Shown here in pieces: positions 1 to 13,626 of a DNA stretch of 64,000 bases. The notes under the pieces are model-generated. The model made no database searches, was not told where the DNA came from, and saw nothing but the letters and a program-made list of their open reading frames with translations. The stretch lies in contig NC_087377.1 in the NCBI RefSeq assembly GCF_963675165.1, forward strand, positions 14,814,198 to 14,878,197, given 5' to 3'. The position numbers and the translations under genes are program-made. Positions within the stretch are counted from its first letter, which is position 1; every line of letters begins with the position of its first letter. The stretch comes from Halichondria panicea (lineage: Eukaryota > Porifera > Demospongiae > Suberitida > Halichondriidae).

Positions 1-127
1 ACCATGCAAATTTGACAGGCAAACGGCTTTCACACTATGTGTTTAGTCACCATGCACCTTTCCTTTATTGATCCCGATAATTTTATATACTATTATAATC
101 TTGCCTCTCTTTAATTTACCGTGACAG

Positions 128-3100
128 ATATCCAGCTGGCGTTTGAAAAGGCCAGCTTCACTGTCCCTGAGCAAGATAGTGATAAAAATGATCTTGTATC
201 TATCGTGAAAGTAGATGGTCGAATTACTGAGCAAGAGTTGTCGGTCGTTGTACAGCTGACACCTGCATCGGGCGGAGATGGGTTGGCAGAAAATGGTAAG
301 TGAGAACAATTCTCTTAGAGAGCTTTAAATTGGCCGTAAGTTATTCAGAAGTCAGTGAAAAAAGATCAGTAAAATAGCCAATTACTATAGAATTGTGTTG
401 GGTTGCATGAGCTGAAGTACACTATACTATATAGTTATAATTATTATTACTGTTTGCACTGCAGGAAAGGACTTTCAAATAACTGAATTAAAGACTCTGA
501 CCTTATCTCCTGAGCAGCAGAGTGTGCTTGTGCCATTCTCTGTCATCGATGACGGCATAGCTGAACTCGCAGAGACATTCAATATATTTCTTGCCGTACC
601 AGAAGACACTACAGTTTACACGTTGAGTACGCCGGACAGTGCTACAATAACTATCAAAGATGATGAAGGTATATAATTCTCGTGATTTCATACAATTTTT
701 GCGATTTTATTTTTGAACACTTATTATGTTCGCAAGAAATAATATTATAGTAATAATTATGCAGTACACCCTGTCCTAAATCTGAATGTCAACATAAATT
801 CAAGGCAATCACGACATATACTTTTGTAGCTATTATATAGAACTAGAGCGGCTAATAATATTAGTATGATAATTATTACCAACAACTATTACAGATGTAC
901 GGGTGGGCTTCGTGACCACAGTGGTAACCGGGTCAGAATCAGAGCCAGAGCTGGATGTTTGTTTGAGTATCAGCAATGCTTTTGAACTGTTTCTTGTCGG
1001 GAGGATCGTAGTGGAAGGAAACACTGCCACAGGTATAATTTATGGACTACTAATTCTCATTATACTTTCCTATAATCATTGGTAAAATTGAACATACATG
1101 ATCAATCTATTTTTTGGACACAGAGTTCGTGGATTTCAACGGACTATTTGGAAATTCTGAGGTTTTCCTAGACAATAATTCCCCGGAGCAGTGCTTTACC
1201 TTTAGCATTATTGATGACTCTGTGTTTGAGGGAAACGAGAGTTTCACCATCACAGTGGTATTTCCTCCGGAGGATAATGAAGGGCTCGACATTGATGTGG
1301 ATCCTTCTGTCATCACTGTGGTCATTATCGACGACGAAACACGTAAGAAGTCACGGTTTATATAATTATTGTTTGATCAGTCATTGAGAATAGTTGTTGA
1401 GGTAATGACTAAATTCATTATAGCATATATACAGTTTTCTATATATACTTATGTGAAGCTCACTTATAGAATACTGATTGATCTCTTTTTCATTACTTCA
1501 TTAATTTGCAGCACCCAGAGATCCGTGTGATGATTGCTCACCAAATGCTGACTGCATTGTCTCGGATAACGAAGGGTTGTCGCAATGCATTTGCAGGTCC
1601 GGATACAGGGGAGATGGAAAGGAGTGCGAGAGTAAGTCACATCACCTCTTATAGATAATCTATGTGACAGCAGTATACTGCATGTGAGTATTGCTTCGTT
1701 GCTTTTTTAGTATCAACAATTGTGCGTTAACTTAGACCTATACAACTGTCTGCAAACTTCTAGAGGTTTATGTTATCGTTTTACATGTGCAGACATTAAC
1801 GAGTGCCTGGAAGGGACTGACAACTGCGATATCAATGCTGATTGTACTGATACTGAAGGCAGCTACACATGTGCTTGCAAAGCAGGCTACGAGGGGAATG
1901 GATTCATATGTCGAGGTGAGTTGGCATGATACAGCCATGTAAATGCTGCCTTTACTTGCATTTGCATGTATACTGAGTCAGCGGTGTTGCTTACATATAC
2001 ATACCACGCAATTTTGCAATTGGCGGCTCAAGGATATACTATATATAGGTGGATGTGTGATGTGTGTGATGTGTGCATGATGTGTGATGTGTAGTCAGTA
2101 TGTAGAGTCTGTACGCAGTGTGACCACTTCCAATTCAACACTTCATTCCTGGCAGACATTGATGAGTGCAGACTAGGAACACACAACTGTGACGTGAATG
2201 CTATATGCATCAACCTACCTGGCAGCTTCAGCTGCGCATGCAGACAAGGCTACACTGGAAATGGCTTCGTGTGTCAAGGTATACATACATATGCTACATT
2301 TGCATTATACTGAATATCAGCTGTGTTGCTTAGCTATAGACAACGTACGTCAACGCAATCTTGATGGCTCACAACCATCACTAACATCTGTACCTTAATT
2401 AGGCTAAAATTGATGTATTTGATCACATGCAACAATGGGTTTACTGTTGAATTTTGCACGTGACCAAGCCTATAAACTCGTGCATGTCGTACCTCCTCTG
2501 ATTGTATACATAATTGTAGGTGCATGTGTGATGTGCTGGGCAAGGAAAGAGAAGATGTATACTATTATAGTCTGTACAGTGTGACCACTTTCAACAATTT
2601 ATTCCTGACAGACATTGATGAGTGCAGACTAGGAACACACAACTGTGACGTGAACGCAATATGCATCAACCTACCTGGCAGCTTCAGCTGCGCATGCAGA
2701 CAAGGCTACACTGGAAATGGCGTCGTGTGTCAAGGTGTGTACACATGCATTCATTGCATGTACTGAAATCGACTGACAACTTACACACCACATAATATAC
2801 GTACTGTAAACGTATTTTTGTAAATGGTTTAGGAAAGAGAATTAAGGAACAGTAGTCCACATAATAGTGTGTACGAAATAATAACTTTCAGCACTTCATT
2901 CCTAACAGACATTGATGAGTGCAGACTAGGAACACACAACTGTGACGTGAATGCAATATGCATCAACCTACCTGGCAGCTTCAGCTGCGCATGTAGACAA
3001 GGCTACACTGGAAATGGCGTCGTGTGTCAAGGTGTGTACACATGCATTCATTGCATGTACTGAAATCGACTGACAACTTACAACACCACATAATACACGT

Positions 3101-4832
3101 ACTGTAAATGTATTTTTGTAAATGGTTTAGGAAAGAAAATTAAGGAACAGTAGTCCACATAAAATTAATTATAGTGTGTACGAAATAACACTTCATTCCT
3201 TACAGACATTGATGAGTGCAGACTAGGAACACACAGTTGTGTCGTGAATGCTATATGCATCAACCTACCTGGCAGCTACAGCTGTGTATGCAGACAAGGC
3301 TTCACTGGAAACGGCTTCGTCTTGTGTCAAGGTAAGCACAGGTATTATTATACGATGTACAACTTATAGCTATTTCTTGTGCATGCGTGTGTTTGGTAAT
3401 TGGTATCATATAGCATATTTCAGTTATGACAAATAACAACTCGAAAGTATAAAATAATACCTTCTTCTAGCAATACTAAAACATATAAGTGGGACACAAT
3501 ATACCGGGACATAATATATATACCCATGTGAGAACGAAGCCTATATAGAAAATATAGAGTAGGGATTTACGTATGTAACTGTCCACTATCATGCAGATAT
3601 AAATGAGTGTCTAAGTGGATCAACCAATTTTTGTGATTCGAATGCAATCTGTACCAACACCATTGGTAGCTACAGATGTAACTGCAGACCTGGCTACACA
3701 GGAAATGGATTCACTTGTATCGGTTAGTGTATAGGTCTATAACATATATACTAACCTTCCTTGTATTGATATGAACACTAGAAAAATATACGTCTACTCT
3801 ATAATCCGCCAAGGCCTATAGTTATTTGGCGAGTAGTCGAGAGTGTACGCTGTATACAGTTTGTACCTCACTGTATACCTATATAGTTCGCTATAATTTA
3901 CCTATTGCTTGAGACTGGGCTGGCACGTACAAATTATTATGTCCTTAATTCTTATTGACTCTTGTTGCCTCTTATTCTCCGCTACAGATATTAATGAATG
4001 TAGTAGAGGATTACACAACTGTGATGTGAACGCATTCTGTACAAATCTTCCCGGAAGCTTTGAGTGCAATTGTAGGCCTGGGTTTGAAGGGGATGGAGTC
4101 GAATGCACACCCCTACCCACAATCTCAATACCAGGTAAGTATTGTATATACCAGAATAAATGTTCTATTATACTGTTGCCATTGATATGAACTATAGCTA
4201 CTGCATGCATGCATCATGATTCATTTGTGAGTCAACATTCAGTGTGTTACAGTAATGTGTTACCTCTATTGAGTTTGAGCAACTTGTTAGATGAGTCTTT
4301 GCACAACCCAGTTATACCAAATGAGTGCCTCGATGGGACTCACGACTGTGACATCAACGCCATCTGCACGGACACCATGAGTGGGTTCACATGCACTTGC
4401 AGAACAGGCTACATTGGAGATGGAAGAGTTTGTGTATTACCTAGTAAGTTACGTACATGCATGTACGTCTGTCACCAAGCCACCATTATAGAGGCTTTAC
4501 AGTAGTCTTAGATTATCTGTTGATATAGTAGCTAGAACTAGCATCTAATTATAAGCATTGGAGATCCTGCATTGCTTAAACACACCTAAAGTTCATAATT
4601 ATCATGGGCATTACAGTATTGCTAATCGTGTGTCTATTATCAGCTAGTACTTGCAAAATCTCTACATGACGTCACGTATATAGATTAATGTGACTGCAAT
4701 AATTTCATTGCAGTAACTATTGGCAACCCAATCTGTATGGAGGACCTCCCTAGTGATGATGACGATGAAGACAGCAGTAGCAGCAGCAGCAGTAGCAGTA
4801 GCAGCAGTAGCAGCAGCAGTAGCAGCAGCAGT

Positions 4833-4863
<31 letters not shown>

Positions 4864-5725
4864 GTAGCAGTAGCAGTGGGACAACCGGGACAACCGGGAG
4901 TAGAACAAAGAGGAGTCATTCAAGCTCACGTAGAACCAAAACCAGATCTCGAACTGGAACAGGAACGAGTAACACTATGGCTGGAGCTGAAGATCAACCT
5001 CGACAATGTACACCCATTGGTAGGTATATAGCAGATGAAGATTGTAACATATTTGCGCGATCAAACTATCTTTCTGTCCTCTAATGAAAGTGCTGGCCTG
5101 TTGTCGCATACTTTATAGTTATTATTTTCGTTATATACTGTACCATGCAGCTTTTATAATTATAGACACTTTTAGTAGCTAGGTTTTATGGTGCACAAGG
5201 TAATGATATCATACCCCCCACAGTGACACCCCCACCTGTTGTATGTGACAATGGTAGCGAGGGAACATCTCGAAGTAGGTCTCACAGTAGTCGCAGAACA
5301 AGCAAGAGACGAGGCCGAAGAAGCAGCAGGTCTCGATCACAAGCAGCTCAGTGTGGTGGGTATACAATAACTGTCATGAATGTTTCATAAAATGTGTGTG
5401 ACCTGTTGGACTTATATATTAAATGCACACTATCATAAAAAAATGGGAACATTATTGACATCACACATGCATGCACTATATAGCTCTTGTACGAATGATG
5501 TAAAATTAATTGCCTTCAGAGTCTATAATTATCGTACAGTAGAATATACGACTTTGAACCTCAGTCTTAACAAGGTGTAAAAATAATGCAACTCTATAAA
5601 AATTATCTCATCATGTAATCCCCTTATGGTACACAGACAATGGTGGTGCTGATGATTCAAGCACTGGAACGTCAAGATCTAGAAGTACGAAAACGGGAAC
5701 TAAGACGACCAAGGGAAGGGGTTGA
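128..5725 (+). CDS. Calx-beta / EGF-repeat extracellular protein with polyserine and basic RS-like tail (5' end outside window)
   Basis: Sixteen exons join in frame, every intron in phase 1: 128-295, 465-668, 895-1032, 1124-1342, 1512-1631, 1793-1915, 2156-2278, 2612-2734, 2909-3031, 3206-3331, 3597-3722, 3988-4134, 4312-4443, 4714-5019, 5224-5355, 5637-5725 (TGA). This gives about 798 residues, beginning inside a domain, so the start lies upstream. Exons 1-2 and 3-4 each form a Calx-beta domain (acidic ends KDDE and IIDDET). Exons 5-13 are nine EGF modules, most with the calcium-binding DIDEC/DINEC start and C-x-C core. Exon 14 carries an acidic run, about 35 serines and RS/RT-rich sequence; exons 15-16 add more Arg/Ser/Thr-rich sequence with isolated cysteines. 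No membrane segment is visible. Phase-1 introns around modules are typical of shuffled extracellular domains, so I infer a secreted or matrix/adhesion protein. The function of the tail is unknown. Confidence 0.85.
2612..3331 (+). repeat. Tandem duplication of EGF exon plus intron units
   Basis: The EGF exons at 2612-2734 and 2909-3031 differ at only a few bases, and the roughly 170 bp of intron following each is also nearly identical, giving a repeat period of about 297 bp. The exon at 2156-2278 is a close relative, and 3206-3331 is a more diverged copy. This is recent unequal duplication of a whole exon-intron unit, not of the exon alone. Confidence 0.85.
4773..4877 (+). repeat. AGC/AGT microsatellite encoding polyserine
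   Basis: Thirty-five consecutive serine codons, alternating irregularly between AGC and AGT, lie inside exon 14 of the Calx-beta/EGF gene. The mixed codons are less slippage-prone than a pure repeat. An acidic run (SDDDDED) precedes it and a GTTG-type linker follows. Confidence 0.9.
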
Positions 5726-6712
5726 TTCTCTCACCAACTCAATTCATGAAACTTTTATACTAGTTTTCTACCCCACATAAATTATTGTGATACCATTATT
5801 TTTCAAAATCAAGATAATTATTCGAATTATTAAATTTGTGCTGCAGTAATAATTTTATAACAACATGACTTCATTTTTTGTACAAACAACTTAAAGTGTT
5901 AATTAATAAGTGTTTTGGAATGGCAGGCTGAGCTAATTGCAACACATGATATCAGAATCCCATTGGTAGCTAAGTACGTAGCCGTAGAATTAACATAATT
6001 ATTATTCTCACGCTCAACAATGTCTGCATGCTTAGCAATAGGCCATCACCTCTGACACATGCATGAGGTCAACTATAGTTGGATCGAGTTGTTACAATTA
6101 AGCCATACATCACCCACATGCATATTGGAAAGTGTTGACAATTAAAGGCAAATTAATTAATTTTATACTGAGTTCGATCACACATGACACATACACCCGA
6201 CACCTATACCTGTATGGCAGTCACCTGTTGATGGCAGCAGGAGTATATTTATTCATTTAGGAAAAAATTTGATGGGGGATCGATTTTCCTAAAATTAATG
6301 CTATAATTTTACGCAACCGTAACAATAAGCAAGCACAAGTGGGCACATGCACCGGCCAGCTTTGCCACCATTTGTGTATCGATCTATATCTTACTTATTA
6401 TACTGTAGCATGCATGTGTGACCCATGTATCATCTACGTACTATATATATAGGTCAATAATAATTATGGTATATATACCTTATAATCTATATACTTTTTA
6501 TATGACTTTCTTACACATCTGACCTTTTCAAAACAAGCATGCGCACAAAGTCATGTGTCTTCACAAATATACCAACTATATATACACATGCAGCCGTGTG
6601 CAGCATGCATTTTCATAATTATACTAAGTGTGAATAAACATTTTTTTCCAATAAGTTACATGTGAAGACACAAATGTACAACTGCTATAATCTGATAGAC
6701 ACTAAAATAACA
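5726..6712. other. Convergent intergenic region, AT-rich, no gene seen
   Basis: This lies between the stop of the Calx-beta/EGF gene and the stop of NOMO on the other strand. It is AT-rich with many short palindromic ATTATAATTA-like stretches. I see no coding exon, RNA gene or clear transposon end. Confidence 0.6.
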
Positions 6713-9700
6713 CTATCTTCTACGTCCGGTCTTTTTACGGTTCTCTGAACTAACACTGTCTCTTTGGGAGTTTCTTACGTTGCTAAGGAGAGTCTGTACC
6801 AGGCCGAATACCTGCAGGGAAGAACAGATCGATAAATTAACACGGAGCTCTTCAATAGTTTAGGAACAGTGGGAATAGGTCAAGCTGACTTAGCATAAAT
6901 ATTTTGCGACAATTGCATGGTAATAAAATTAAGTACGAACATCATTTTTAGTTTCAATTTTTATGAACAAGAGGAGCTAAAAGGATAACAGTACCTAATA
7001 GGTGTAGCATGATAAGGATTGTTATGAAATATATACAGGCACAAGACCCGAGGGTGAGCTGCCTGTACTAGTGTATAATTACTGTAGAGGATTATCAATG
7101 CTATAATTATGACGACGACCCCTTACCAAATTATGCCTCGAGGCTACACGACCGTGTAATAAAATAATATAACACACAAGGGACTGTATGACTTTAATAC
7201 ATGCTTTTGCTACTTTTCACAGCTTGATATAAACAAAAGATATACATTCTTTCTAAGTAATCAACATTGTCAACACCAGTTTGAGCGTACGTAAAAATAG
7301 GGCTTTTTGGGATGCGATAAACAATGCATGCCAAGATCTCTGCTTTGTAGCAACTGTATACATGCTGTGTAATACTGCACAACAGTATGCTTGCACAAAC
7401 CTTGTCCAAATTGAATATAGCGAATATGACAGCCACGGTGACAATCAGAGCAATCACTGATCCCCGTTGATAGTCGGGGATAGAGAGAAGCTCATCAGCA
7501 GAGAACGAAAGAGTGACATGGGAATCTCTGTTGCCAGGGACGACCATCTCCGGTCGAGTCAGGTTGTACGAGTAGGAAGAGAAGGTGGACTCCAGTGTGA
7601 CAACGTAGTCCTGAGAAGGGAGGGGTTTAAGGATAAGACACTGTGTGTAAAATTGGATCACATTGAGAAAATCGAATGTAATCACTGAATGTATACATAA
7701 AAGCATGCTTGTGCATTATCTCCGCTAAGAAGATATCTTATTAAAGTGTAAATCTTCAAAATTTAAAGTAGAACCTCTTTCTGAGTGGTGATGGGAGGGA
7801 AGTCAAAGAAGCCAGCTGTGTCGACAAGGACTGAGGTGAGCACTGAGCCAGCTCCCTGTGACAGCTGTGCCTGTGTGTGAGTGCATGCGTGTGTGTGTGT
7901 GTGTGTGTGTGTGCGTGCGCGCATCCGGGGAGGGGTCGATCCCAAACATACAATGTACATAGCACCATATATGGCACTATTGTTTTGTTTAACTGCCAAC
8001 CACTGCCAACAACCACTTCCAACCACTAGAGTGCAGATCATAATTCAATTGTGGTCACTTAAATGTAGTGTGGTACATAATGTACATGACATTGTACTCC
8101 ATTGCTAAGAGTTACTAGGCAACCAGGCTACTAGGCAATCGTCACAATGACCAAGTACTAAGATCATCAGCCACCAAAAACTATTAAGGTTAGGACTCAA
8201 ATACAGTTACATTGTACGTGTAACATGTACCTTGAGCATTGGGAAGTGCTTGTTGTCGGCCACAACATTCCCAGTGATGTACACGTGCATGGTTGTCGGC
8301 ATGGCAACAAACTCCACCCCCTCCACATCGCTATCGCTCACCTAAAGAAAGGAGGTACACACAATAAGATACAGTCATGGGAAAATATATATAATATTAT
8401 AGAGCTATAAGAAGTGCACACATACATAAATACTGAAGCTGTAATTAAACGTACTCAGCCACGATTATGTGTCATCAGAGGCAGTGTCTATACACGTACA
8501 TGTACATGACCTTGGCAATCACAGTTGAATTTATAGTGTCTGAGTATTTGTTAAACTGTGCTATTTTGGTAGATGGTGAGAATTGGCTGCACTTTACAAC
8601 AAGGGATGGGCGAGTGCTACAAGACACAATCGAATGGTGACACAGTTGAGACAATATCACAGCTAACCAGTGGCTAGGGTTCAAAGCTTTAGGACTTGGG
8701 TGATGAATACAAATTAGTACGTGTGACATTGGCTGCATAAAATTGTCACTTTACATGTGCTGGTGTTGTGCTTAGAGTTTACTAGATCAATAATTAAACC
8801 CCTGGATCCACTTCCTTGTCCCCCAAACCGTTAATCCTAGATCGAACCCTGACACGTACAGTACATGTATGAACATGTATGTGCGGTTTCACAACTTTAC
8901 AAACACTTAACTTATCAGCCACTTAGAGCGCCACGATATTTATGGCGCGGTCAACACAACTCTGTACGGTACCTGTAGACATGTTAGTTTCAACTCACCG
9001 TTATGCGTCTATTGACTGGCAGACTTCGATCGATATCTCCGCTCACCTCTATAGACACGGTGTAGCTGCAACCAGGCTGCAATGGAGAACAAACTAACTT
9101 AATTTCAATTAAATGGCATCCTACACGATACACTTGAGTATTTGTACTTAAATGTACTGTAGGAACATTTCTAGTGCTGATGCCATTTATGGTAATCTAC
9201 TCTCTAGACTGGATGCACTGTACATACATACTTGTATTATAGTGTACAGAGTTTCAGTTGGTCTGTGAACAATCGGTTTCTATGGTCACAGGGTCAGGTA
9301 ACTCCCGCTACTGCTGTATGCACACTCAGTAGTGCCTCAGGGTACAAAACCAACCCAGGCTCAATACATGTGCAATGATACGTACAGGTTGAACGTTATT
9401 CGTAACATACCGTATAGCTGGTAATTTTGTCTCTATACCGCATAGCGTGACATTTTCGAGGGCTTAATTTTGCGGGTTAGCAATCTTACACGAACATTAA
9501 ATGTAAATACTAAAGGCGCGGCTTCTGGTAAGCAGTCATTCCACGAATATTGTGCACTTTAGAGGCCATTCCACGAAATATTAGTACCTCGAAAATTTGG
9601 CGCTATATGGTACATACATGTATATACACTCACCATTAGTCCTCTCAGTCGATAGTCTCCGTTCTGATCTGTGGGTGTCTCCATTCCATACGACTCACAC

Positions 9701-12500
9701 TCCCCATCCCCGGTACCAAATGCCTACGTATAAGCATGGGGAGAATAAAAAACATAAATTTTGTCAACTTTTTCCTCTGCTCACCTTGACAACAACGCCC
9801 TCAAGGGGCTGCTTGTTTAGCGTCGTCACTCTACCAGAACAACTGTAATAATGACAAACATTCCATGTACATGTATGGTGATCAAATTAACCTCCTGATC
9901 ATCATCATGCTGTACACAAAGTGCAGCCAAAATTATGTGCACCTACATTGCTTGAATAGAAACTTTAATTTGGCCTCTGGCTAGACTGGAGGCACTGTAC
10001 ATACTTGTATTATAGTGTACAGAGTTTCAGTTGGTCTGTGAACAATCGGTTTCTATGGTCACAGGGTCAGGTAACTCCCGCTACTGCTGTATGCACACTC
10101 AGTAGTGCCTCAGGGTACAAACCAACCCAGGCTCAATACATGTGCAATGATACGTACAGGTTGAACGTTGTTCATAACATATCGTATAGCTAAAAGAATC
10201 CAGTGTTGCTAATTACCGGATGCGTGAAACACCCACCCTCACCTGAACGCCACTCTGGTAGCCGCAAACACTATCTCTTCACTACCTCCTTGTACCAGGT
10301 CAACGACCTACATGTGTACGACAGGGGTCAGAGATCAAAGGTCACTGGTCGTAATGGCAGCACAAACGAACGTTACCTTTGAAGACGGTTGAAACTCGTA
10401 TTCTCTCAGGAGAGTCTTAATAAAATATTGACCAGGATTCTAAAGAAACAAACCAGAAAATCACGTACAAAGTACATGTACGGAGAACGTACACTTGAAA
10501 CGCATCATTTTCAGACAAGTAATAAGTGTGTGGATTTGGGCCAAATGCAATCAGTACAAGTGTACTAATCATGTCCCCTAACGTGTTGTAACAAACTCAA
10601 ACTACTATAGGCAGTCTCAAAAATTCTGTCGATTGCATGGCAGCATTAGCGTACCAGTTTGGGAAAGTTCAGAGTTCCATCTTCTCCAGTGAAGTTATTG
10701 CTCCTGAAGTTAGCTCCGCTCAGTGACACGAGCACGTTGGACAATGGACCTCCGTCACTTGATACCACCTGCATAGTGGGTGTGGTCTAATATTTGAGCT
10801 AACAAAAAACTGCAAATTCAAATTTGCAAGATATTTTAATTAGTCCCTTCAATAACAATAGCTCTGGATATCAACAATGCTCATCTGAACTGGCTATTTC
10901 AAGATGAAACAGAAACTCTCAAAACACGAAAACGACACGTAATGGTTGGAAGTCGGTTAGCTTTCTCACCTTGATGACAATGTTTGACAGTTTAACGGCA
11001 GCGAAGGAATGAGGGTCATTGGGCAGCACCTCAAATGTGTAGCCATCTTTCTCAGCACTCTGGGAGGAAGGGAATCACTGTCACAAAACACACGAAGAAA
11101 ATCCAGGGAAAACTTAGTGAAATAGAACATTATTATACCGACTGCATGAAGAACTACAAATGTATTGTGTACTGAACTGCAAACTTGTGCATGCATGTAC
11201 ACTGTACTTACAACAGTCAGTCCTTTTCCTCCACGCAACGGCCCCACCCTGCGTACAAGGAGAAGCTATGTGTGAGCTTATACAAGAGCTAGATTGTACA
11301 TAAATGCATTAGTCACGACGGCCATACATGTTTTGTACGTGTCTTTTGTAACCTGCTACAATGACATCTATAGTTGGTTTCAGTTCAACTTCCGTATAAT
11401 TAGCTATAGTACATGCATTGGTACATTTTACTTATCTCTACCTGTATCGTCCTTGTTCGTCAGTGTTAGTGCTGACCAGTCCGTCCTCTTCGGTTGCTAT
11501 AGTGATGACCACACCCCCTAGAGCCGGCTCCACTCTACCTGTCACCATGAGCCCAGGACTACCCAGGAAAGAGGCAACCTCCTCAGGGCAATCTAGGAGG
11601 GGGAATGAGTGGGTACGTTTCAATTACTACTTTTGAGAACCCGTAACTTTTAATCAAAGTGTCCAATTCATAAAGTAAAAAAAAAAAAGCATTTTGTAAG
11701 TCCTACAATGTGCTTAGAATTTATATCACTAATATCTGATAGGCTGAATTTGACCAATTTATTGCTAATCAAAGCCTTGCTTTATTACTAACTTTGGTTT
11801 CCTCCCTCTATTTTTGAGAGATTCTTGTGTAGTGCGTGCATACAAAATACAAAAACAGAAATATTTTTTCTACCTTATTAAATCGCTAAGAAAACTGCCA
11901 AAATCAAATTTCAGCAATATTTCAGCATTTTATCACAATTACTACACTGTAGGTGTGAAAGAGGACCTGAGATTTCATACATGTATATTCAGCAAGCCAC
12001 TACTCACCATTGGACGTTGTGAACACTCGACTGTGTGGTGAGAACATGAGCTGAGTGGACGAGGGACTCACTTCCAGCTCATCTTGAGGTCTGTGAGAGT
12101 GGCGGAGGGAGGAAGGGGGTGTGGTCACATCATGTTACATTACAGGGTCGTCAGTGACGAGCACTTACTTTGCAAGAAATGAGAAAGAGTATTTCCAGTT
12201 GTGTGCTTGGTTTTCGGCAGTTGGTTGCCTAGCAACTCCAAGGGGTGTCAAAACTTGCTCTGAAGATCCAAATCTCAACGACCTACAGCACACGTAGGAA
12301 TAACAATAATAAATATACCAAATATTATATAAAGTCAAGAATCCAGTTTTCCAATAATAATGTTATCATGACTCGATCAGTAACTAACTCTTCAGTAGCG
12401 TACCGTACGGTGAGTAACAGGTCAGAGTCTTTCTGTTCAGCCATTACTGACGCGTTGACATAGTGATCCTTTGCTTCCAATACCAGTCGCTCAGGTAACG

Positions 12501-12536
<36 letters not shown>

Positions 12537-13457
12537 GTGTGGGGGAGGGGGAGTATAACAGAGAGTAGCTATATAAATATCCTCCTCCACCTTAACTCAG
12601 AATCGAGAGTTGAACAGCAGGGTACGCCAGGAATTAGCACGGATGCAGTGATAATCCCCAAGTACTGTACTTTAAGTGCTATTCATTGTAACTACAAAGG
12701 CTACAGCTTGTTTGTGCATGCATACAACAGCAGATCAAACTGTTGTATTGTTCTAAAGACAACATGCGTGAGTGGGTATATTTTCAGTTGCGTTTACTCT
12801 ACAATAAACAGCGATTGTGATCACTCTTGGAAGGCAGCCCAACAAGTGGTCGTAATAAAGGAGGCCTGCTAACACAGGTCCAAACACATGCTATAAAGAC
12901 TTTGGGGCCCATTAACTTGGCTGTGATACAGAATCACTCTTGAGGGCAGACCAACAAGTGGTCGTAATAAAGAGGAGGCCTGCTAAACACAGGTCCAAAC
13001 ACATGCTACGGAGACATTAACTTGGCTGTAATACAGAAGGTGACCTAACCACTTGGACAGGTGTCATTGTATTGCCAAATGGCTACTAGGTGACAGAGCA
13101 TGTATGGACAATGCACTTACGCCCACGCAACACCTCGTGGTTAGATTACACTTAGTTGCTATGCAATGAGTGTGTGTGCATCCAACCTGCACGACACTTA
13201 CGTATCAAAAGTGAACGAGTCTTTGTTGAATTTGTGGCACGTCCTCGGGCTAACAGTGTACACGCCTACACAGTGACCATAAGAGTGACAATGACCATTA
13301 GAGTGCTAGTTTAAAGGCTTTCTATTGGCAATTAGAGTTACGACTTGCTCACCTGACTTGTCCAAGCACAGGTGACCTTTCCCCGATAAAACAATTTCAA
13401 CAGCCGACTCATTTCCAGTACTGTACGTCTGAGTAGAAACAATTACAGTAACAACAC

Positions 13458-13506
<49 letters not shown>

Positions 13507-13595
13507 TACATGTACACATACACATACATGTACACATACACATACACATACACATACACATACATGTACACATACACATACACATACATGTACAC

Positions 13596-13626
<31 letters not shown>

